From: Hsuehochloa calcarea
Taxonomy: Eukaryota > Streptophyta > Magnoliopsida > Poales > Poaceae
DNA length: 64,000 nt
Direction: 5' to 3'
Assembly (NCBI GenBank): GCA_036346395.1
Contig: CM070604.1
Span: forward strand, 43,985,662-44,049,661
The notes under the pieces were generated by a model. It was not told the DNA's origin, did not search any database, and worked only from the letters and a program-made list of their open reading frames with translations. Position numbers and translations under genes: made by a program. Positions 43,144-55,224 of the stretch are shown piece by piece (position 1 is the stretch's first letter; every line of letters starts with the position of its first letter).

Positions 43144-45229
43144 TATAGGATTTCTTAAGCGTGAGAAATCAGGTAAATTGTTTATTTATTTAGAGGGGGC
43201 CTCATAAACCATTCTATCTTCGTAAAAAGAAGCATAGTGGCCTTTTTTTTTTTAAATAACCCTAGTGACCATTCTAGTATGATGGACAAGCTTCATCTTC
43301 ATATGAGTATGTGACTTCGTTTTATTAGTCTACGACGTGCATGCATGGCTACACATGAATTAATCCTCAGAGAAGTACATTGCAATTGCAGGGGTATTAG
43401 GCATGCATATATAAAATGAACATATTGTCATATTGAACTCAGCTGCATAGGTACCATCCATGCATCTTCCCTTACGTACAGAAGAAAAGATTGGTTTATC
43501 ACCCAACTTGATCAATTTCCTTACTTAAATAGCATGAGCTGCTATCTTCTAATAAGCTAAGATAACAAGGACAAGAACTATATAAACTTAGCTTGTGGAA
43601 TCCATGGGGACAAGGGGCTATGACCTCAAACAAGCTATAATTAGTAGAGTGCTTTTCCTATAGTTAACGTACGGGGCTCCCAATAAGCCAATGCCCATTT
43701 CTTACTCTACTTTCACTTGAAATCCATGAAGAGCTTCTCTTGGGATCGGAAGGAAGACGTTAGGCTCAGTAGACCCCAACCATTTCTACTCTGGAGTTAC
43801 CCGGCAAATTGCAAGGTTATCTTTCAGTAAATAATTAATGCAAGCTAGTAAGAAATTGATGTCAACTGCTAGTAAAAAAAATGTTTTTCAAGACAAAGTG
43901 CAATTTACCATTTCCATTGAGGGAACAGAGAATTTGAGACAACCGTTTGAGCAGTACAAATAGACTGTTCACAAGCAAGTTAACTAATGCACGTTCGCTA
44001 CATGGCGATCGATCTAAAAAAAGACGCTTATAAGTATAAAATAAAGTTCCAATATCCAGGAAATCAATAACACTAAAGCGCTGTGAAAACATGGCCTGCT
44101 TATAAGTATAAAATAAAGTTCCAATATCCTACGCACGCACGAACTGAACATCATCAACCTAGCTAGCTGCATTAGTAGTCGTTTAATTTTTTTTTCGCGA
44201 GGTGCATGGTAATCACCTTGATTAGCTAGTTATTGTGAGTTGCGCAACGTTGCATCCCTTGTTTTCCTGAAAGTCCAAAACCCTAACTTTCTCCGAAGTA
44301 CACACGTCGAAGCCCCCAAAAAATCGAGCCAGCAAAATCGTCACGTCGGTTGACGCTGCACGGCCAAGTTCGGCGCGACAGTTTAAATCTCGGCAGTCGC
44401 CGTCATCAGCAACCAAATTTCGGTGCAAAAGCAGCGAAATTTCCTTCCCTAGAAAAGATCCTAGCTAGGATCCAATGTCAAATCGTTATTAACGATGCAT
44501 CGATCTTAGCTAACGCATACAACTAAACACGCATGCATACAGCAAAACGGCGGACGGAATTGGCTGTGCTCGTGAGTTTTTCACCTAAATGACACTGATG
44601 GTGTCGTTATTAATAAAATAGCTGTTCACACACTGTAATACCAAAAAATAGAACAACGATCGTGTCGGTTGTCCACATCCGTACCTTCCGCGCTTGGATT
44701 CCATCTCCGCCGCACCTCGGGGGTTGGACGCCCCTATGCCACCGCGTCGCCGGCGCCATGCCCCTGGCTCCCGGACAGGGCGTGCCGGTGCGCCCAGGCC
44801 ACAGTCGCTGGTCCCCTTAGCCTGGACGAGCGCCACGTGCCTCTTCTGGTCCCCCTTGGCCTGGATTCCCGCCGCTGCTGCGCCATCGTGGCACAGTATT
44901 GCCATGCCCCGATGCTGTCCATCCCACCCATCACGTCTATGCCTTCATGCATGCGAATGATTCCCATCCTCCATCCCATACATCACGTCTATGTCCCCTT
45001 CCCTGTCGCTTCGCTGTCTACGGGAATTGCGTTCGTACGGCTATAAATACCGGAGTCGCACTCACTCTCATTCATTTTCGTTATCACGCTTGTCACTGAG
45101 ATCACAGATAATAGAAATAATTTTTTTGAGATTAAAGAGTGTTTAGAGCAGTTCTTAGGACCTTATTAGTATAGAACGGTCGCCATCAAGAGAAACTAAT
45201 TTTGTTCACCAATGCATTTGTCGTAATTA
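43144..45229. other. Unassigned spacer
   Basis: No recognised gene. A 32-base exact direct repeat (GCTTATAAGTATAAAATAAA...) lies at about 44026-44057 and 44098-44129. 44660-45060 is GC-rich and ends in TATAAATACCGG near 45041, which could be an LTR or gene promoter, but nothing coding follows. Overlapping frames at 44585-45046 look compositional. Confidence 0.4.
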
Positions 45230-45480
45230 CTTTAGTTGTAGTAATTTGTCTTAATCAATTAGTCATAATTAATTTAATAATTACTACATAGTTGTAAATA
45301 ATTAACCATAATTAACCAGCCGTAAGTAATTAAGTCGTAGTTTATTAGTGGTAATTATTAAGTATTAATTAATTAGTCGTAATTATTACAGTGGTAAATA
45401 ATTAGTGCTAAATAATTAGTGCTAATTAATTAGTATTAATTAATTTAGTCTGAATTAATTATTAGTAATTAATTAATTCA
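45230..45480. repeat. Degenerate TAATTA array
   Basis: About 250 bp of irregular units such as TTAGTCGTAATTA and AATTAGTGCTAA, more than 75% AT, directly left of a gypsy LTR end. Confidence 0.7.
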
Positions 45481-45603
45481 TTTTTTGACTGTTAAAAACT
45501 AGGAAATTCAAGAAAAGCAAGAAAACTCTTTTCAAACTTAGAAAATCCAATAAAATAATAACTTTATTAAATTTATTTTGGTAACATACTTTGGGATGTT
45601 ATA
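45481..45603 (-). repeat. Left (3') LTR remnant of gypsy element
   Basis: The last 120 bp match 48188-48304 (AAAACTAGGAAATTCAAG, AATCCAATAAAATAATAACT). Similarity stops at the TAATTA array. Confidence 0.8.
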
Positions 45604-45618
45604 AAATACCCCCTTTAA
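45604..45618 (-). other. Polypurine tract of gypsy element
   Basis: The minus strand reads TTAAAGGGGGTATTT next to the LTR. Confidence 0.75.
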
Positions 45619-45629
45619 AAGGAATCTCA

Positions 45630-46662
45630 TCCCTGAGATTCGGAGAGGCTAGAAAGAAAGTTAGGAATACTGGGTCTTTAACTGGAATTATCTTCGAACG
45701 TACCCTGCTCCTCATTTGACGGGGCCTGAGCTGTGACGTTGTGCAGTCGTCCTTTTCCAGAATTATGCAGCTTCCTTTTTGCCTACATGATGTTGACTGT
45801 TGGAACTTCGGAGCTGTTCGTGGCGGCTGGATTCGCTGTCTGCTGCTTCTTTGGACATCTACTGGCAAAATGCCCAACCTCATGGTAGTTGAAGCATGTG
45901 ATGCCTGCAACATAGGATGAGTCCTTCTATGATTGGTCACCCTCAGATGTGTTGGAGGACACGAGGTTAACTAAACGGTTTATTGTTGGCGTTTCGGTTG
46001 AAGTTGCTTGTTGGAATCTCACATGGTGCGATGAAGTTCCTCTAGCTTTAGGAAAACTTCCAGGGTTGAACTTTTACGCAACCATTCTTCGCTTGCGATT
46101 CTCCATCTCCTGGTGCTTGCCCTCCTAGCGAATAGCTTTGTTCACTAACTGCTGAAAGTCATCATTCAGTCCTTCCAAGAATCATTCCTGCTTGTCTTCA
46201 TCTTTTGCAACATCTTCTGGTGCGTAGTGTGCTAGTTGCCCTGGCATAATTAACGGAACTCCTTCTCGAGGGTCATCATGCTGGAAAGAATATGTGCACG
46301 TCAGAAGTCTCTCACAAACTCATTCCAGGTAATTGTGTGGTCATCAGCATGAGATATGTTGTAATTATCCCACCACTTGGAAGCTAGTCCCATAAGCTGA
46401 TGAGAAGCAAACAAAACACTCTCACGATCACTGCACTGTGAGATGTCCAACTTCTTTCCGATAGCGCGGAGGCAATCATCTACATCCATGGGTTCTGTGC
46501 TATTGGAGAAGATAGGAGGGTGTGTCCTCATAAACTCTGACAATCTAGATTGCAGAGGAGTTGGAGCTTGGATAGCTGTAGCTTGTCAGGCTTGGTTATT
46601 GTTGATGGACTGAGCAGTAGTTCGATCAGATGGTTTTGATTGGTCATCATTTGTTGCCATTT
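45630..46662 (-). pseudogene. gag of gypsy element
   Basis: Minus-strand ATG near 46662 (MATNDDQSKPSDRTTAQSIN). The open part 46543-46301 reads MSEFMRTHPPIFSNSTEPMD and LASKWWDNYNISHADDHTIT, the Retrotrans_gag domain of the chromovirus-like/Tekay type. Downstream frames give EHQEMENRKRR-like basic text and a zinc knuckle CFNYHEVGHFASRCPKKQQ near 45895-45840, where the second Cys is Tyr. The text after the knuckle stops just before a protease would begin. Non-functional. Confidence 0.85.
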
Positions 46663-46869
46663 TGATCAATTACTTGCTAGTGATGGTGGAATTGGGCCAC
46701 TTTCATTCCCAGGGACATCATTGTTGGGGCTGGTTCCACTTTCAAAGCGACGAGTATTTAGCATCTGCGGTTACTCCAGAAGGTTAGGGAAGGACACAAA
46801 GGCTAAGAAAGAGACAAAGAAGAAGAACTAAGTGGATAGAGTAAAACAACACCCAAACAAAAGAACCAA

Positions 46870-48304
46870 CTCAAAAGTTTTTCAGAAAAACTTAATAACT
46901 TTATCTAACATTCTATCGATTGAGATTCTTAATCTGGTGAAGCGATTTAATACATAGAATGAGTCTTGGTTAACATAGACTATATGGCTTAGCTGACAAA
47001 ATGTTCTTCGGCATATCTTGCATGACGATGCTATCTTGATGACTTCATGTGTTTTAGTCTTCAACACTTAGTCTTCAAAACAATGGAAAGAAACGTGTTG
47101 ACCATCTATAGAAATATTTTAAGGGGAAGAGGATCCATTTAACATTATAAAATAGTCACGAGGAGAATAGCGGTGGTGCGATGTGGTCTTGTGGGGGCGC
47201 GGCGCTCTAGCGAAGATCCGGCGACGTTGAGGTGCGCCTGAGGTAGAACACGGCACGGCGAAGCTTCTGGTGTAGATAGTGGCGGCAGGGCGGCGTCTAC
47301 AGCATGGTAATCAACAGAGAAAGGAGCTTCGATCACTGATATCCAAACTTCGATTCTGGCTGTGCTAGGGTGAGAGAGGCGATGTAGTATGCGGGGATGG
47401 GATGAGGTGGTAGAGAGGGTCCTGAGGCGCCCATTTATAGTGCGAGGGGAGGACCGAGATGGCGTATGGCACAAGGATGTCATTTCAGAATCGGCAGGGA
47501 GATAAGAGAATCTGGTGGCGATACAGAGAGGATAAGAGATAGAGTTTGTTGCGGGGTAGATAAGGGTAAAACAATGACAATGTGCGCGCGATAAAATCCG
47601 TTTGTGTGGCAATGGCGGCCTTTGGCTCGGGTGTGTTGAGGAGGAAAGTGAAGGCAGGAGATAGAGCTGATAGGTGGGGCCACGTGACAGAGAGAGAAGA
47701 GAGAAAGAGAGGGGAGAGATGAGAGGTTGACACGCTGGCCCCACGTGCGGCGAAAAGCGAGAGGGAATGAGTACGGATTGACATGCGGGGCCCGCAAGTT
47801 AGTTGGAGAAAAGAGGAAGGCACAGGTTGGGCCGGGCATGCTGGAAAAATGGTAACGGGCTGAGGAGATTCAGCCCAAAGGATTTTCTAGATTTTCTTTG
47901 ATTTAACGATTTTAGAAATTGAAACAAATTAATTAGGCTTTTAGAAAATAGAAAATAAATTCAAAAAATTATGGAAGAATTCACAAAAATTCCCAGAGCT
48001 ATTTTGGCCTTAAATAAAATATTTCCAACTGAAAGTTGGCTTTGATTTTTGCACATAAATTATTTGGGCTTTAAAATAATTAGAGAAAACCTTTTTAAAA
48101 TCCAAAAAAATTAAGAAATTAATTAAATTATTCTTATTCACTTTAAAATCCAATAAATCCTAGAAACTCAATAAATTCTTTTTTTTTTACTTTTGAAAAC
48201 TAGGAAATTCAAGAAAAGGAAGAAAACTCTTTTAAAACCGAGAAAATCCAATAAAATAATAACTTTACTAATTTTATTTTGGTAACATACTTTGGGATGT
48301 TACA
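46870..48304 (-). repeat. Right (5') LTR of gypsy element, inner edge approximate
   Basis: On the minus strand it starts TGTAACATCCCAAAG (48304) and contains AT-rich U3, then GC-rich sequence with a TATA box at about 47432-47442 (CTATAAATGGGCGCC). The inner end near 46870 is a guess from composition. Frames on 47145-47839 overlap in three frames and are compositional. Confidence 0.6.
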
Positions 48305-49664
48305 TATTGGGACCTTGACACTCGCTATGTCCCAATCCTTTAGGTCACGGGCTTGTTGCTCTTTGCGAGGATCCTCAAGGTCGACCTGCACTTGTCGACA
48401 GATGGAGACCAGAGATGCACACATTCCACTTTCGGTGGGGAGAGATGACGAACATTCTGTAGGATGTCTCCTTCTTGATCGGTCTCCCGATCACGGGAGA
48501 CACACTTGTTCCACCCCGTCTGCCAGCGGATTAGAATGCCTGCTTGGCTCAATAGTTCGGCCTACCTATGCTAGACAGGGTATGTGGTGTCTCTCAGACA
48601 TGGCTGAGAAATTTCAGTCAATACCCGGCTGATGCACCTGACGAGGTTGTTAGGACGCACCTAGTCGCTTGCCTTCTTCATCTTTTCGGTTGGGCCTTGT
48701 TTCCCACCACACAGGGTGATTGGGTCTACCCCAGCTTTATCCGCATCACCTAGTCTTTGGCCGACACGGAGATTGGGGGATGCCCTATTATAGCTAGGGA
48801 TCCGCCGTCCTTTGTGCCACATACATGGGGTTTTGTGACCCTTCGTGGCATTACACTGGTGTGAAACCATTCCTTGTCGTTTTGCTACATGCTCCTATAG
48901 TGGTGGAGTTGGGAGCACTTCCCTGTTGGGCGACCCAATATCTGGACTACAACGCACCCGTACACCGAGCCCCATGACCCCATGGATGGTCCCACTATGG
49001 GCACCTGGTGGATTGCTACTAAGTTATGCTGGGCCAAATACATACTAACGAGGTGCTACCTTGTGTTCCACAACGAGTTCGAGTCATTTCACAATAGCAG
49101 CATCATATGGACTCCATAGAGCCCTTATTTCGTAAACACAGTAGTGCCACACAGACTGTCCGTGCAATGCACACAGGACACCAGACTATGGGCGACAACC
49201 TACCACCTGTTGTTTTCCCATATGGTAGAGCCTTACATGCCGCACCACGTAATGCGATAGTTCAATCTATACAAGGTTGTGGCCCCTCCAGACAAGAGTA
49301 TGCTTGAGCAAGTTTTCCACTTGTGACTACAACTCCATCGGAGTATTGTTTACAGTTCATAGCTATATCCGCTCTTCTCACATAAATAATTATCAAATGT
49401 CGGCAATCTAGGGCGGGCCGGCATGTTGAGGACTGGCAGGCAATTCAGCATTAGTGGACTATGGCCTAAACGGAGTTGGCACACAATGAGGTCCTACAAG
49501 AGCAGTGACCATACGACGTCCGGACTTATCGTGAGTATATCGAGTGGTACGTACCACGATCACTCACCAGACTCACCCGTCCTCCGCCAGAGCGTATAGA
49601 GAAGGTCACGCATGAGGAGAGGCTTTGTCACTCGTTCAATCAACACAGCGCTTCACGGCGTGAC
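48305..49664 (+). pseudogene. Plant mobile domain (PMD, MAIN-like) pseudogene, 5' part
   Basis: PMD proteins (MAIN/MAIN-like family, PF10536) occur as host genes in silencing and meristem function and also inside transposons. Reading across frames gives WDLDTRYVPIL, HLVACLLHLFGWALFPTTQG (48680-48730), WWSWEHFPVGRPN (48900-48955), PTMGTWWIATKLCW (48985-49030), YLVFHNEFESFHNSSIIW (49050-49110) and MRQFNLYKVVAPPD (49240-49300), all in the family order. Stops and shifts are numerous. It begins at the gypsy LTR edge and is cut at its end by LTR G. I cannot tell whether it was a host gene or transposon cargo. Confidence 0.78.
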
Positions 49665-50986
49665 TGTAATATCCCGAGTATCGTTTAGAGAGAATTTCAT
49701 TCAGTTTTGAATTTGTTCTCTCAGCGAAGTATTTTTCCAGCGAATAATAGAGTTAAAGAAGGGGTTTTTGACGAAATCTCGACAACTTGGGCCCTGGGCC
49801 ACAACCCAGAAGGCCGAAGAGGGAGGAAGCCGGCCACAAGGGGGGGAGGCGCCACCCTCTCCTCCCCCCAACCCTAGCCGCCACACCTCATTCCCCCCCC
49901 ACTCTTGCGCCTCCTCCTCCCCAAACCAGCATGTCCCCTGCCCCTTTGTGCCTCCCTTGTCCCTTGGTGCTGGCCTCCAGCGATCCCCGGCGCTGCCCTA
50001 AGGTCTCCCCCGTAGCCGATTTCTCCTGCCGTCACTGCCGACCGTTCGTCTTCCTCGCCTTGGCCGGCCATTGAAGGAAGGAGAGGGAAGTTCTTCAAGA
50101 AGTTGATCCACATCATTCTTTATGGTATACAAGGGTAACAATGGCTTTCCCTTGCTGTTTGATTCATAAAAGATGAGAATTCGATTCGATTAGTTGGATC
50201 GTTTTGCCTCTGTTGTTAGATCCAATCTGTACAGTAGGTTGTGCGCCCATTTTCGGTGTATTAGAGGTAGAATCTGGTATTTTTGTCTCCTAGAGTTTTG
50301 TAGCTCTGGTTTTTATATTTGCATAGACACCGAGATCACGACATTTCGCCTTACGATTAGTAGATATGAATTATTCTTTGCGCACTGTTTTGTCTGTCTT
50401 ACGAGAAGGAACTGTCTGTTTGTTCCTTAATTTTGACCTTGTTAATGTAAGATTCAGGATCTCCACCCATTTAGGTTATTGTAGAATTTTTAATAATATT
50501 TTCATATTGATAAAGAACACCTCCATTGGATTTGTAGAGTGAAAGATATGCCATGTTGTTTGCTGCTGATCGATTGTCTGGACAGATGTCTGTCATACGT
50601 TTTCAACTGCTGGTTAGCCGATTGTGTTGGCAGATTTAGTGAATCTTGTCAACTAGAGTTTCGTAGCCTAGTTCGTTAAGATTAATTTGAGCACTAGTTT
50701 CACGTCATTCCGAGTTACAGATCTTTAATTGTGATTTTTCTCGTACTGCTATCCAGTAGGGTTATCATGTGGCTGAATAGGTTAATTGTCAGTTTGAAAC
50801 CGTTGATTGTGTTGGAAAGTTAGGGGATTATGGTAGGGTACCGTAGCTATGTCATACCTTGTTATCCTTATTGCGAATACGTATTTGTGTAGGTGGTGAG
50901 GCGGTGAGTGGAGGAGCACCTTCGTTGCCTCCTAGCACGTCACAGCGCGGAAGGCAAGTACCTTGTTTGATTCTATTGAATGTTGA

Positions 50987-52772
50987 TGTGGATTTCATGG
51001 GGATATGCTCCAGATCTTAGGATGATGTGACAATTGGCAATGGCGTTTACGGTTTGTCGTTTCACGCGTTTTCGACAAAGTTACAGGCTTACTGCTCAGG
51101 GGCGGTCCGACCGGTCCTTGCACGGCGGTCCGACCGGTCCCATATCGGTCGGACCGGCCATCCGGGCGGTCGGACGGCGATGACCAAAAGTGTTCAAATC
51201 GAGTGGGCCAAAAATAGGTGTTGTAGACAAGTAAGGGGATCCCAATGCACTTGGTCTCATGATTTTGGAGCCTCGGTGAAAAGTTCTATTGGTTTAAAGT
51301 TTCCGTAAGGTTTCAATTTTGGGAGCTTGAATTTCGCTAAGTCCCAAGGCGGTCCGACCGCTCACGGGAGCGGTCCGACCGCCATGGGCGGTCCGACCGC
51401 TCACCCGAGCGGTCGGACCGTATCGACTTGAACGTCGGCCAACTTCGTGGCGATGTTGTTTTGTTAGGTCAAAGTCATTGGTTTCATGGCATATGATTTG
51501 CATGATGCATGTTTTGACTAACATGGGTCAAGTTGTGAAGAACTTGTTCCCGAATCGTGTTTTCTTGTCCGTGGTTGTGCGGTAGCTTGGTGGTCAACGA
51601 CGGTCAACGGCGAGGAGAATCGGGACTAGACTTGAAGAGTTGAGGTCCGAGCGATCGACGATGCGGGTGAGGTCAACGACTCAAGCGTGACACAAGATGG
51701 ACAAGGGTGACCTATTGGCGAATCCATGACGCATGGTGAAGCGGTTTAGGTCAAAGGTTAAAGACGGCGCTTGCGAGCGTGCGTGTGTGACCCGCTTGTT
51801 AGTGGGCCTTAACGGAGCCCAATTAAGTCAAACCCTAAGAGTTTTAGGCCTCCACTATAAATAGGAGGAGATGGTGGCTGCACCTCTCTCTCTCGCCTTT
51901 ATGTTTTCAAAACCCTAATTGTCTTTAGGGAGTTGAGGTGGAGGCAAGGGCTCTTGATGGTTTGTGGAGAATTTCGTGATCTTTGATTGTCCATCGATCC
52001 ATGATGGTGTGGATGTAATCCAAAGAACAATCACGAAATCAATCTATGCAAGGTTTGCTTGAGATAAGTCTCTTTTCGTTCTTGCTTTCAATTTGGTGAT
52101 TTTAGGGCTTTCTTTGATCCGCGAGTTTGTGATTGATTCTTTCACGTGAATTAGCTTGCTGTGATATGTGTGAATCTATCTAGCATCATCTTGATCATCA
52201 ATCTCTCACGAACAAGCTTTAGGATCAAGTTTTCGTTCTTGCCCTGTTTTAGACCTTCGTTTAATCAATTGACAATTGCTCAAGATCGTTCCAAGAATTA
52301 TCATAATATTCGATTGGAATAGGTCCTCAATAGCATATAGAAGGTGTGTGCAAAGTTTCATAAAGATTGGAGTTGAGAATCAAAAGTTTCACCTAATTGC
52401 AACTTCGTCATCGGTGATTTTATCTTGTTGCGGATCGGTTCTAGAGTCGGCCGGTCGATCGCCCGTCATCACCGGTCGATCGATTTTGAGCGGTCCGACC
52501 GCCAAAGACAACGCCGGTCGATCCGCTCGGCAATCGGTCCGACCGGTTGAGTATAACGGCCGACCGCCCGTCTTTGTGAGTCTTGGTAATCTTAGTTGAT
52601 TTTGTTATATTGCTTAGGGTTTAATTGAATTCAATATTAGTCTTCCATTTGTCGGTATATTGATCTTCATAGCTTTCTAATAGCTACCGGAGTTAAATTG
52701 TATTGAGTTCATAATTTGTGATAAAGTGAGCGTGCTCTATTCACCCCCTCTAGTCGCCTTTACGGTCCAACA
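50987..52772 (+). repeat. 5' LTR of copia E (1,786 bp)
   Basis: TGTGGATTTC to CGGTCCAACA. GGTCNGACC palindromes cluster at 51101-51180, 51349-51421 and 52441-52571. TATA box at 51856-51863, followed by CT-rich leader. Confidence 0.95.
51856..51863 (+). promoter_or_regulatory. TATA box of copia E
   Basis: TATAAATA followed by a CTCTCTCTC-rich stretch. The 3' LTR copy is at 61066-61073 and element D has the same box. Confidence 0.7.
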
Positions 52773-52774
52773 AG

Positions 52775-52785
52775 TGGTATCGAGC
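52775..52785 (+). other. Primer-binding site of copia E
   Basis: Reads TGGTATCGAGC, lacking the A of the usual TGGTATCAGAGC. It lies two bases after the LTR. Confidence 0.85.
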
Positions 52786-52830
52786 ACTGTTAGTTCAATC
52801 TTGATCTTAACCGTCCTTTGAACTTTGGCG

Positions 52831-55090
52831 ATGGATAAGTTTTCTACTAAACCGCATATCTTCGATGGGCACGACTATGCCTATTGGAAGAATCGTATGC
52901 GCGTCTTTCTTGAGAGCGAGGACAAGCTATTTGGGATGTTGTTAGAGCCCACCGGTTATTCCCGAAATTGCTACACCGCTTCGCAATTCTTTTGGCTAAC
53001 AACAATAAGGCTAAGAATCTTTTATATGGTGCACTTGGTAGACAAGAATATGATAGAATTTGCAATCTTTCAATCAAAGCATGAAATTTGGAACACTCTC
53101 GAAACATATCATGAGGGTTCGTCCCAAATCAAAAAGGTGCGCCAAACTGTTTACAAGCGTGAGTACAATAAATTCGAGATGCGTCTGAGAGAGCATCGAT
53201 GACATTTTCATCGCTTTAATAAAGTAATTAATCAAATGAAAGTCGTTGATATTGAATATTCTCAATCTGAAAATGCCACCCATCTCTTGGCTGCAATCAA
53301 CACCAAGGAGTGGGAGATGAAAGCTACTCCTATAGAAGAAAATGTTGATCTTTCAAGTCTTACTTTAGAATTGCTTTATAGTAAACTCAAGACTCATGAA
53401 ATTAAAAGAGTTGATCATCCTAAGAAAGATAATTTAGCTTTGGTAGCAGATCCTCTCAAAAAGGTTTTTGATGACTCTTGTGAATCTTCTTCTGGATTTT
53501 CATTTGCTTGTTTATCTGCTATTCATGAAGAGGAGCTTGAAAGTATTCCTGAAACAGAGTTAGCTCTTCTAGCTAAGAAATTCACACGGGCCTACAATAA
53601 TGTGAGAAACAAAAAGAGAGGTGGTCCGGTAACATGCTATGAATGTGGTGAGCTCAATCATATCCGCAAATTGCCCCAAGTCGAAAGGTAAGAGCAATCA
53701 TAAGGAAGGAAAGCCGACTTGGAAGAAGCCTCCTTTCAACAAATCAAGGTATGAGGCAAATAAGCTTGTGAAGGTCGCCACCGGTCCTTGCCGCTTTGAG
53801 GATCAATCCTTGAGCGATGTGGATACCGGGAGTGAGGAGGACAAGGAGGAGGAGATCCTCAAGGTAAAAAGAAAGGGAAGGCCAAAGACTTCACCGGCAT
53901 GTGCTTCATGGTCGACACGGAGGACATTGATGATAATGAGGTATCTTTTACTTATGATGAGCTTTACGCTAAATATGATTCTATAGTTGAGCAATTGCTT
54001 AGTCAAGATGAAGCGCTTGAATTTGTTATGACAAAAATAAGAAATTAGAGTCAAAGATTAGCAAACCAAAGTAGAGCTTAAAACTGCTAAGACTCTTGAA
54101 CTCGATGAATGTTTATCTTGTCATGCTATGCATTCAAATTACCAAGTTACAATCTGCTCATAATATTTGTGTACAACAACTTGAGAATGCTAAATCTGAA
54201 CTAAATGAAATTAAAAGTGCTCCTTGTGAAAAATGTTTAGAATCTAGTAAATTGATTGCTTTTGATGTATTTGATTCTAGCCCTTGCACTTCATGCTTAG
54301 AAAAGAACGTGAAATCAAAGACATCTTAGAAGTCGCTAGAGTCAAATATGCTAAGCTTAAGGACAATATTGAAAATACTACTTGTGCTTCATGTTCCACT
54401 CTTAAGCTTGAAATTGCTTTGTATAAGGAAAAATCTATGGATAAAACTTGTGATGCTTGTGTTAACTTGAGAAAAGAAAATGCTTACCTTCATGATACAT
54501 TAGAGAAATTTTCTAAAGGTAAGAAACAATTAAACATGATTCTTGACAAATCTAAAACTCCTTATAAGAAGCAAGGTTTAGGATTCAATTCTTTTCAAGA
54601 CAATTCAAACCCAAAAGTCATTCAAGTCTTGGAAAAGGTTTAATTGAATTCAAAACTCAACTCGCAAAAACATCTTTTAAATCTGCAGCTTTGCCCAACC
54701 TTGTATTAATTCAAATGGTGCCTCTTCTAGTGGTACCAAGTACCATTGCACTTATTGCAAAAAGGTGGACATTTGATTGAATATTTGTTGGCGTAAGGTT
54801 GAAAAATGATAGGAAAAATTTTGATAGAATTTCATTCATGCAACCTAGAGCTTCTATGAGACATGGTAACACTGAAAAGAATAAACCTGGATTAGGATTT
54901 TTCTCTCATGCAAATCATTATGTTTCTAGACATCTTAATTCTAATGTGTATCAGACTGGCGGTCTGACCGCTGGTGGTCACCGGTCTGACCGTTTTGGTC
55001 ACCGGTCTGACCGCCAGCACAAAGCCGGTCAGACCGCCCATGGACAGTCTAAGTCCCATGTTAAGTTAAACATTGCTCTAATCGAATGTT
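52831..55090 (+). pseudogene. gag of copia E with CxxC repeats, frameshifted
   Basis: Particle protein. ATG 52831 opens MDKFSTKPHIFDGHDYAYWK and the UBN2 core follows (FQSKHEIWNTLETYHEGSSQ). After breaks, 53236-53691 continues to a first zinc knuckle (CYECGELNHIRK). 54096-54643 holds four CxxC pairs (PCEKC, PCTSC, TCASC, TCDAC) about 25-40 residues apart with coiled-coil linkers, then GKKQLNMILDKSK. A second zinc knuckle, YHCTYCKK, is near 54740-54790. The end (54955-55035) is built from the GGTCTGACC palindrome and reads as RSDR repeats. Several small indels break the frame. Confidence 0.88.
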
Positions 55091-55224
55091 AAATGAAATC
55101 AAGGATAGTACTTCGGTTTGTATACTCCTTGCGACGTGTGTCTCAAGATCGATTCCTAAATCTTGTTTATCTAATCCCAATTGAGACACATCGCTCTTTG
55201 CTCCTTGATTTTCGGGATTATCGC

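Larger units (their letters stand above)
45481..48304 (-). mobile_element. Gypsy element, pol deleted
   Basis: Minus-strand Ty3/gypsy element. LTR ends at 45603 (TTTGGGATGTTATA) and 48304 (TTTGGGATGTTACA) share the preceding 110 bp. Between them lie a gag gene (about 46660-45630) and a short pol-tail-like segment, then a polypurine tract (45604-45618). Protease, reverse transcriptase and integrase are missing. The left LTR shows similarity only over 45481-45603. I could not define the inner edge of the right LTR or a target duplication. Confidence 0.8.

Noticed and set aside
44585..45046. Overlapping frames on both strands near a TATA-like box
   Set aside because: No domain, overlapping frames, and no clear downstream coding.
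47145..47839. Three overlapping minus-strand frames of 112-199 residues
   Set aside because: They lie in the GC-rich part of a gypsy LTR, in three frames at once, so compositional.
49768..50116. Small host gene in LTR G
   Set aside because: Pro/Ser-rich frames overlap in GC-rich LTR sequence and have no domain.
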